Source: Aurelia coerulea (lineage: Eukaryota > Cnidaria > Scyphozoa > Semaeostomeae > Ulmaridae). From it: a stretch of DNA of 64,000 bases. The notes beneath the pieces are model-generated. The model saw only the letters and a program-made list of their open reading frames with translations. It had not been told where the DNA came from and searched no databases. This document shows positions 56,437 to 64,000 of this stretch, piece after piece. Position 1 is the first letter of the stretch; every line of letters starts with the position of its first letter. A program made the translations under genes and the position numbers. Location: NCBI GenBank assembly GCA_039566865.1, contig CM076961.1:11927501-11991500 (forward strand), written 5' to 3'.

Positions 56437-57130
56437 ATAGATCCTTGTGGTATACCGTAATTTATATTCCTGACTGAAAATCTTTTATGATTGATCTCCA
56501 CAAACTGTGTCCTATCTTCTGTGTAATTTTTCATCCATGCAAACAACTTCCCCCCCATGCCTATCTCTTTCAATTTTCTGAAAAGTATGCTATGGTCAAT
56601 TGAGTCAAAAGCTTTTCGGAAGTCAATCATTAAAACCCCTACTATCTTTCCCTGGTCGATGTGTCTTTGCCATTGTTCTGTAAGGTACAAAAGAAGTGAT
56701 TCTGTGGATAGACCTTTCTTGTATGCCCATTGGTTTTTGTGAATTGAGTTCTTAATGTGTTTATCTAATGAGATACAAGCAACTGCTTCAACTATTTTGC
56801 TTGGAATACTTAGCATCGTTAATGGCCTGTAATTTTCTGACTCTGCTTGTCCTCTTTTCCTATGTGCTGTGTTTACCTTTCCTATCTTCCATGTAGAAGG
56901 GTACTTTGTTTCTTTAAAACTCAGATTGGCAATCATAATGTGGCTATAACTGAACTCTGACCATATCATCTTCAGTTCTTTTGCTGATATATCATCTTGT
57001 CCATGAGCTTTACCTGGCTTTTTTTCAATAGGGCCTTTTCAAATAGCTTCTCATCAAAGTCAACGCTGCTGATTGTATTACTTTCAGTGGTTGTGCATTG
57101 ACGTTTTCACTGTTATTAATTTACGAAGAG
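56437..57130 (-). pseudogene. LINE RT fragment upstream of the Gypsy insertion
   Basis: Minus strand from about 57130: a degraded start (KAHGQDDISAKELKMIWSEF), then FKETKYPSTWKIGKVNTAHR, ENYRPLTMLSIPSKIVEAV, QWAYKKGLSTESLLLYLTEQ, VLMIDFRKAFDSIDHSILFR (catalytic Asp) and INYGIPQGS at the Gypsy border. It continues at 50531. The 5' end is truncated at the fingers. A frame break lies near 57020. Confidence 0.85.
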
Positions 57131-58614
57131 GAGAAGTCAAAAACGTTTTGCTTCCTATAGATGAACCTTAGCCTGCCATTGATTTTACCCAGGGTCCTGG
57201 TGGTCATTAGTTGACCAGACAGGTTTTCAGGAATACAGCCCAGTTACGCCATTGAGGTGTGATTTTTTATGTTGATGTCACCACCTCCGATGTCATATTT
57301 CGTTTTGCCGGTAAGTTTATTTTTTCTGCCAAATTAATTGAAATCCCATTTCAAGATAAGCTCAGCAATGTTTGCTTCATTGTCATAGAGCCAATGGTTC
57401 AAGAGTTAAAATGAATTTAGTTTGCGGAGCACTAAACACAGAGCTATGTTTTAACCCCCTGATTCAGTTTCAAAATTTTTCAATTTGACATGAAAGGATG
57501 TCTCCTGGATAGAAACTAAAAGTCACAAAGAAACTAGCCTATTCTGGAGATACTCAAGGAGATGTGTGGAAAAGTTCACTAGGGGGTGCACTTTGTCCCC
57601 CCCCCCTAGTTTGGATAGAGTCAAGCTAGTAACCATCGACATTTGAGCATCAGGTGTCATTATGCTGCAATGCACTTCTAGCAATGAATGCTATTTGGAA
57701 AAAAGCAGATTTTGCAAAGATAGTACCGAGTAGATTTGCAGATTTCCTGAACATTAGTATAATGGACTGAAAATAAGATGCATTCTCTGCGTTTGAGTAG
57801 AAAAATGTATAACTAAATATTATGAAAAATAAATTTGCTTTTGATCATAGAGCTATACCGTTAGATTGCAAAATACTGCCCGCTAGGCAATAGATATTTG
57901 AAAGCTAAATTTTCAGAATCACTCAAGAAATTGTGTTCACTTAAGGGGGCTCATTCTCTTTGGAATTATTTGAAGTTTTCTGCTTATCGAAAATGTTATA
58001 CAAATTTGGTATTTTATGAAACTATGATGTTTTCTCGTTAAGAATTTGCAAGATTTCTGAAAGGTTTGCTTCAGAATAGCCCTTTGTTATTTTTGTCAAG
58101 CTTTACTAAGAAAGTGCAGGGACCAAAAACGGGTCACCGTGCAGAGTGCACTATGACAGGCTACAGTCACAAAAGTCACTCCATGCCAAATTTAAATTTC
58201 ATACTAATATTGGCGAATACCAACAATTTCGAAAGATGTATAGGAGGTCGAAAAATTTGCATAAAAAGTCCATGAAGCTCCCAAGAGACCAAACCCCCTT
58301 GAGCAAGCAACATCGTACAACACTTGCATGAAATATGTCACTAAACTCTTTTGAATGAAGTCTAATGTGCATAATTTTGAGAAAAAAAATCGTACTTCTA
58401 TACACAAAACAGTTAGCTCCAGATAGTTTCTGGCTGTACTTTAGGTCTGTATTGAGCACCGGTTACATTTTGTAGTATAGTAGCCATTTGAAATTTCGTG
58501 GCTGCTTTGCCAGAATCAAATTAACTTCAGCAATCCTAATCGAAAGAGTTTTCAGAGACGATATGTGGTTTTGTGCCAAATTCCCTACGTTCTTTGCAAA
58601 GTTGCAAATCATAC
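57131..58614. other. No gene seen
   Basis: AT-rich. A C-run hairpin (CTAGGGGG then CCCCCCCCCTAG) at about 57579-57611 resembles the poly-G blocks of the TTAA elements, but no termini were found. Confidence 0.5.
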
Positions 58615-58764
58615 CTGCATGTCCACCTCCAAATGGTCCATTAATGGTGAAGACGGTTGGTTTTTGAGTTTGTGTTCCAACCACCATCTCGATATCAAAG
58701 TCTGAAACACTTTGAACAAAGAGACCAGATAGTGATGTCTTTGGGATGAACTTGAATATTGGCT
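58615..58764 (-). CDS. Exon of a possible large minus-strand host gene (first visible exon)
   Basis: Minus-strand exon of 150 bases with a long pyrimidine tract and CTTTCAG acceptor, and a GTATGA donor. It starts with two bases, has 49 codons and ends with one base. The peptide reads PIFKFIPKTSLSGLFVQSVS, DFDIEMVVGTQTQKPTVFTI and NGPFGGGHAG. The end phase fits the exon at 26602-26807 (G|GC). No domain recognised; alternating hydrophobic residues suggest a beta-rich extracellular-type fold, weakly. Confidence 0.6.
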
Positions 58765-60212
58765 CTGAAAGATTGAAATTAAAATGAGAGAAAGCCAGCT
58801 AGAATTCGTTGTGGGATATAACAATGACATGTTTTAAAATTAACAGAATGGATACACCAAGTTAAATTAATTCTCACCTTAGCAAAACTCAGACATTCTG
58901 GGTCGAGCAACAGTTTTTGCAGGATGTTGACAAATATTTGAATTGATCACATAGTGACAGGACAGTGGCTTTTACACCCGCCACTCTGACATTTCTAATC
59001 AAGCTTGTTTCCTTGAATCATTGGGTTTCAATTTTTGTTCATTCCAGTTTTAAAGCAATGTAAAATGCCAAAAAATTCGAAGAACGGTGTCATTTTGTTT
59101 ATCATTCAAGGTTTTGTGTCTATTAAAATAAATGAACGGAGATATATCGACATGATCTAAACATAGCACGAAATAATGGCTCGAGGTCCCCCGGTGGGGG
59201 GGCTTGACCTGGTTTTGGTCGGGGACGTGCCATCGAAGCTTCAAAAACATACCCGTTCCTTCAAGAGCGCCTACCTTGCAGGAAGTGTGTTTATTCACAG
59301 TACTGTACCCGTAGTAATTGGTTTCCTGTGACCCAGTCCAGTTAATCTGTGTATATCATAAGAAACCTAGGGGTATGCAACTTCTCCAGATAAACCAATC
59401 AGTGAGCAGAATCTCAAGAGAAGATTATCACAAGCTCGTTCTGTCCGTTGTGGTTTCGGTCAAGCAGAATTGTTGACATAAGCCTTTGCTCAACTAGATG
59501 TGAAAAGGGGGTTACGTGAAACGTCAATCCTCAAGATTGTTTGAGGACGAGAGTGAGAATAACAAAACAATTATAAAAAAATGCTTTCAAGAAATTCTGC
59601 TTGCATCTCCAGAAAATTAAGAAACCATGATAGAAAGAAGAGGTCAGATTCCAAGTTAATAATTTTCTTCAAATGCACTCTTCATTCAAATTCAACAGTT
59701 TTCTGCAATTCTTAGCCTTATTGAAAATTTATACTTATCAAACGCCTGCCTGCTATTGAACAAATTCTTCCTTTTTGTTTTGATGGTTTGAATGAAAGAA
59801 AGTACTTGCAGAACCAATATTTCAACAACAAAACAATTACAACTTTGCTGTTCTGTATCAGGCGCGTTTACAATTCAAACGCTTGTCATAAGTTCAAATC
59901 AACACAACTTGTCATATCACAGACACTGCGTTATAATAAGCGAAAAACCAGTATCTGGAAAAGCTCTTAGCAGTGCTATTAACCTGGGGTTCAATTCACC
60001 ACAAGTTTTGTTTACTGGCCATAGCAACGGGCTCTGACCACAGCAACGTGTAACGCGCTTGTGGAAAAAGTGAACAACGGAGCTACGAAAAGTTTCATAC
60101 CCCTAGTTTCTTTATTTACAAGGATTTTCAAATTCTAACGTCTCTTTGTGTTGACCAATCAAAAATCACGCTGTCTGATTCTCTGTGGCCAACTCGTATA
60201 ACAGTTGATCTC
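58765..60212. other. No gene seen
   Basis: Near 59185-59215 a GTCCCCCGGTGGGGGGG block, and at 59324-59345 TGACCCAGTCCAGTTAA, which resembles a TTAA-MITE terminus (compare 39113-39129). No partner terminus was found. Confidence 0.45.
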
Positions 60213-61198
60213 TTATTACAAGCATAGGAATCATTCGTCATACATAGCCGAATGCTCGTGGCCCATGGCCGAAACCGCCAAAGCCTCATTTTCACGGACC
60301 AATCAGACGGCAAAAAGCGAAAGGGACAAGAGAACTCGTGAAGATTTTTCTAAATTTTACCTACATTCATAAAATGCAACCAGAAAAAAAACTGCTTGAA
60401 ATTTCCCGAATTTTTTTGAAGAAATCTACTCTCTAGATGTTTGGGTGTACAAGTTTGCATGCCGGTTAAAATATCTCTAGGATTGGCGGAGTTATTGCCT
60501 CTCCAATGGAAAAAATTGGCGAAGACTTGTCGACGCCTGTTTACGCCACTTCAAGTCAGGTGATAAAGCCTTTTGATAAAACCTCTTTTGAATTTTGTAA
60601 GTTATTTCCCAACGAGCAAACTTGTGCCATGAATTCAAAAAGTAGTACAATACAGAAACTTCCCTAGAGTATTGCCACTTGACTTGCAATGCGCGAGCAA
60701 GCCTTTGTAGACTTTTTCAATACACATAGAAACCGTAGAGCATTGAATCTTGAACAAAAGAAAATTTAGCGAAAGACAATACCAAGAACAATTGAAAACG
60801 CAGATTTTGGCGTTTTCGGATCGTTCTTACAACAATCACTATTGCTATTACTATTGTCTCCCGGCCAGAATTTCTATTGTTCAAGGTTCAATGCCTTATC
60901 GGTTTGTTTGTGGCCATAACTCCGCCAATCCTTGAAATATTTTAACCGGCATCCAAACTTGTACACCCAAACATCTGGAGAGTAGATTGCTTTAAAAAAT
61001 TCGGGAAATCTCAAGCAGTTTTTTGTCCTGGTTGCGTTTTATGAAGTTAGGTAAAATTTAGAAAAATCGTCAGAGGTTTCTTTTTCTCCTTCGCTTTTTA
61101 GCCGTCTGATTGGTCCTTGAAAATGAGGCTTTGGCGTTTTCGACCATGGGCCACGAGCAATCGGCTATGCACGACGATTGATTCCTATGCTTGTATTA
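60213..61198. repeat. Foldback element D (arms of about 286 bp)
   Basis: Arms 60213-60498 and 60912-61198 are inverted copies with substitutions. Shared words include ACAAGCATAGGAATCA, GCTCGTGGCCCATGG, TTGGCGGAGTTAT and GTACACCCAAACATCT. The spacer of about 410 bp has no gene. No target duplication seen. Confidence 0.8.
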
Positions 61199-61309
61199 TA
61201 TCAGCACCGGAATTTGAAGCCAAAAAATTATTCATACGTCATCTTGACCGGAGAGGGGTCTGTAACGCAACGTGACATATACGGGTGTGACATATACGGG
61301 TGGTTTCGA

Positions 61310-61857
61310 CCATGGGCCACGAGTAATCGTTTTACGCCACACAGCCACTATGTACACTTTTTCCCCGTTTATTTTGTAAGTCTGTTCACATTTGATGTTA
61401 GGCACATCAAGGGTGAATGAAAATTCATCCACACAAAATCGAAAGTATTCCGGACTATTAATATTGCGAATTAGAAACCCAGAGCTGACAGCATATGCGC
61501 AATGTGTTGAGCGTTGGGGACTCTGCAGGGGGATCAGTAGCGGTAGCAACTGCTGTCGTTGTTGTTCTCTCGTCCGGGGTTCCTATTGCTCAGCATCATA
61601 CTACTATGCTGGCCTGACATCGAATGTGAAAATGATTCTAGTATTTATCAGTAATTTATCGTATTTGTAGCTTTTTGTAGCTGTTTATTTAGTTGCTATT
61701 TTTTGCATGTCTTTATGTTACTGGCCACGGGGTAGCCATGGTCTTTTGCTCCTTGTGATCCCGTCCCTGTAGTGTTGTATAGTCTGTAAAGTAAGTAGAA
61801 AGTATAGTCAGATGTAGATGTAACATGTATTGTAAAATTTTAAATGATTATGTAAAA
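61310..61857 (+). mobile_element. LINE 3' UTR only insertion
   Basis: Follows the 3' UTR of the LINE at 43305-43780 (read on its own strand) through CACACAGCCAC, CATCCACACAAAATCG, GGGGTTCCTAT, ATGCTGGCCT, TTTGCATGTCTTTATGTTA and CCTGTAGTGTTGTAT, with an A-rich end near 61857. It has no coding part: an extreme 5' truncation. It sits between two 15 bp arrays. Confidence 0.8.
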
Positions 61858-62127
61858 AAAACATATACGGGGCTTACATATACGGGCGTGACATATACGG
61901 GGTTTTATAGCAAACCGCAGGTCTGTAACGCAATTTGAAATATAAGATACTACAAATCAAATTAGTCAAGCCTTATATAGGTCTTCTTTTTTTAAAGTAA
62001 TTTATTTTGCTTTTGATGTGGGCAGGAAGTATCCACGGAATCTAGCTACTTGACAAGCTAATTTAAGCCCACTGTGCATGCCGTATCCAGGCACAAAAAA
62101 AAAAAAAAAAAAGAGCCTTATATATTT

Positions 62128-62308
62128 TTTTTTCAGGAGTGGGCCCCTAGTTTAAGCCCCTCCCTTCCGAAGGACGAAGGACGGCGAGGTGAGTTGCAAA
62201 GTCAAGCCTCTGAGGTCACCTATCCGGAGTTTCACCTCACTCGACCGAGCTTAGCTTCAGTCTCCTGACGGTAACTGATTAAACCGCTCGGCCACTCACC
62301 CCACAAGA
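62128..62308 (-). mobile_element. tRNA-derived SINE candidate
   Basis: Minus strand begins GTGGGGTGAGTGGCCGAGCG. TGGCCGAGCGG (62284-62294) is a perfect pol III A box of the tRNA-Ser/Leu type. A weaker B box, GGTCGAGTGAG, lies about 47 bases on. The element ends in an A run (CTGAAAAAAAA, near 62128-62140), and a T run (18 bases on the minus strand) follows at 62094-62111. Flanking TATATAAGG and TATATGTAAGG may be a diverged target duplication. Not a functional tRNA: the stems do not all pair. Confidence 0.5.
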
Positions 62309-63836
62309 GGGCCTTACATATACGGGCCGTTATAGTAAACTGAAATGTTACGTGACATATACGGGCCTTGTATACGGGCCTCGTCGGGTCATTTTTAGTA
62401 TTTATTACGTTGAATGGATTTTTGTAGCTGAATATTAATGTTGCTTTGATAATTCTTACAATTTCATTTTATGGCCCATGGTCAAGAAAATTCTTGGCAT
62501 ATTTTCGTCTTATTTTGGCTCGTTTCCTGTATCATATTAAATCAAAGATACAGAAGATATGTTTGCTAAGGAAAAATCTGTTTGTTTTATTCAGTTGGTT
62601 CATGAGCATACAACTTTTGAAGGCTAAGGCATGAAGAAAGTGCTTCAATTCAAACTGGGACTCAAATTTTCAAGTAGGGTCTCTTAACAAAAGACCAAGT
62701 TCTAGTAGAAACAGTTTCTTGTTGGGTTTCTTCAATTTTTATCAACCAGCATTTTGGACCCCTTAATTTGAATGAAATGTTTATTCGATACTACTAACTC
62801 CATTTCTATTCGAGGTTATTACAATAATTTGAGGTGCAGCCTCACTGGAGGAGCAAAGAAATGAATCTATCAACAGAATACCTTTTTTTCTGCTTTACTT
62901 CTTCGCTCATCCGGAAAGGTAGTTCATTAAGTAAAGGTGTCTGCAATGCTCCATGAGCTAGCCCGCACATAGCCTCAGCTGGAAAGAGTTGAGGATACGC
63001 GCAGGCCAACTAAATCTTGATAAAAGATTACACTTATTATTTGGGTTGGTAATGTAATACATTTTCTATACAAATTCAAAACACTCAAGTTACAACTCAC
63101 AATCAAGTACTGACAAGTTTCTAACATCTAATTGAATTCCGATCATTTCTATCGGTGCTTCTCAATTTTCTGGAAAAGGCTGATTAGAATTCTTATTAGA
63201 AGCCTTCTAATATTCTTAACATTTCTAAGATTTCAAAATTGCGCTTGCATATACCATTTGAATCGCTGTATATTGTTTCACCAAGCTTAATGTTCCTTTT
63301 CATATTTCAAGGCAAAACCACCAGAGTGTTAATGAAACTTTGAAAAAAAACTATTTTCCGGAGCCAATTCCAAAAATAAAAATTGCTGTGATTGTCTTGC
63401 TACAAAACCCTTTTTGTTTGTTTTTTAATCCACCGCAGTGATATCGTAACGTTTCCACTGTTGATACATGTTTCTCAATCTGCAGTACATCCTCTGCTAC
63501 GTCCCGTATATGTTACGTAACGATACAGACCTGCAGTTTAATCTCGAGTACCGAATAATTGCGCAGTCCCATACTCGTATAACTAAGAAAACGAGAATTT
63601 TCAATTCTTCCAACCTCCCAAACCGATTGTTCCAGCCCCCGATTATTATATTGTATCGTACCATTTCCAACCTCCTTCCCCTGATTATTCTCACCCAACC
63701 CTCCGTTTATCTCGGTACTCGAGCGTACTATGAAGGCCCGTATATGTCACGCCCGTATATGTAAGCCCCGTATATGTAAGCCCCGTATATGTCACGCCCG
63801 TATATGTCACGTTGCGTTACAGATCTGAAGTTTACT

Positions 63837-64000
63837 ATACCGGGTGTCCCAAAATGATGTATTACTGTTTGATTGCTTACATGTCCATAACCAATGAACC
63901 GATTTTCAAAAACTTTGTTTTATTTGATTGTCTAAAAGCTAAATTGTATTTAAAGATGCTGGTTGTAGTTTTACCACGGCGTTTTCATATCGAAAAGAAG
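63837..64000 (+). mobile_element. Left end of a mariner-type MITE, runs off window
   Basis: TACCGGGTGTCCCAAAATGA matches the terminus class of the elements at 36477 and 30421. The right end is beyond the window. Confidence 0.55.

Larger units (their letters stand above)
61259..63838. repeat. Cluster of 15 bp ACATATACGGG arrays in inverted orientation
   Basis: Plus-oriented units (ACATATACGGG plus four bases) lie at 61275-61301, 61860-61902 and 62310-62375; minus-oriented units (CCCGTATATGT) at 63503-63515 and 63738-63810 (five in a row). The tips are TCTGTAACGCAACGTG at 61259 and its complement ending 63823. A longer tip starting TATAG(T/C)AAAC occurs at 61911, 62329 and, reversed, at 63838 and 63540. 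This looks like several ends of one foldback-type element with subterminal repeats. Confidence 0.75.

Noticed and set aside
57450..57960. TTAA-type MITE around the poly-C hairpin at 57.6 kb
   Set aside because: The C5 and G5 blocks next to TTAA are not in inverted orientation, so no consistent termini exist.
59160..59345. Another TTAA MITE ending TGACCCAGTCCAGTTAA
   Set aside because: Only one terminus is visible; no matching left end was found upstream.
62238..62308. A functional tRNA-Ser or tRNA-Leu gene
   Set aside because: The A box is good, but the stems do not pair as a full cloverleaf and the sequence continues into a SINE-like body and A-rich tail.
63738..63810. CRISPR-like short regular repeats
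   Set aside because: The units are 15 bp with no spacers of unique sequence, and the context is a eukaryotic mobile element.

Overview
This is eukaryotic, AT-rich DNA from an invertebrate animal, probably a cnidarian. The evidence is indirect. Three to five short exons have canonical GT-AG borders. One host-type protein fragment resembles, from memory, a family of uncharacterised cnidarian proteins. The repeats are CR1/L2-like non-LTR retrotransposons (some with 2A-like peptides), a Helitron with a HUH Rep and PIF1 helicase, a Ty3/Gypsy element with short LTRs, hAT-like, TTAA-type and mariner-type non-autonomous elements, and long foldback elements. No bacterial-style operon, rRNA or convincing functional tRNA gene is visible.

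Layout. 1-2.75 kb: a broken host-type gene on the minus strand (exon at 1-167, intron 168-693, exon 694 to about 1302) interrupted by a reverse-transcriptase fragment (about 1303-2445), with its upstream part at about 2446-2748. 3.6-3.8 kb: an exon of a second minus-strand gene; two more phase-compatible exons lie at 26.6-26.8 and 58.6-58.8 kb, so one gene may span most of the window with introns of 20-30 kb. About 5.0-19.3 kb: a decayed Helitron (2A-like leader, peptidase-like region, repeated linker, HUH Rep, PIF1 helicase), split by a 3.25 kb foldback element (5342-8595), a small MITE (about 9257-9559), an 889 bp hAT-like element (9980-10868) and a composite LINE (11279-14789). Target duplications or restored reading frames identify three of these four insertions.

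19.3-29.1 kb: mostly non-coding, with a mariner-type MITE, three LINE 3' fragments and a TTAA MITE (27241-28041). 29.5-40.9 kb: one minus-strand LINE carrying a 2A-like peptide, split by an 8 kb TTAA element (30166-38220). That element encloses a long palindrome (30421-37589), which in turn holds the only uninterrupted LINE ORF (31268-33589) and four or more smaller elements. 42.5-43.2 kb: a foldback element sharing its termini with the one at 5.3 kb. 43.3-46.8 kb: another LINE of the 29-41 kb family. 47.1-47.6 kb: a tandem duplication. 47.9-50.15 kb: a third foldback element.

50.5-56.4 kb: a Ty3/Gypsy element with 144 bp LTRs, PBS, PPT and 5 bp target duplication, inserted in the RT of a minus-strand LINE. 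It has lost its integrase and carries a 2.1 kb hAT-like insertion and a local palindrome. 57-61 kb: non-coding DNA with one host exon and a palindrome (60213-61198). 61.2-63.8 kb: inverted arrays of a 15 bp unit, a LINE 3' UTR and a tRNA-like SINE. A mariner-type terminus starts at 63837 and runs off the window.

The window is best read as a deep nest of mobile elements within and between introns of host genes. Only the LINE at 31.3-33.6 kb has a long intact ORF, and it is 5' truncated; the other element genes are broken. The most unusual items are the foldback family with CAGCATA termini, the 2A-like peptide at the head of the Helitron polyprotein, the frame-preserving insertions that fix the order of events, and the 15 bp ACATATACGGG arrays.
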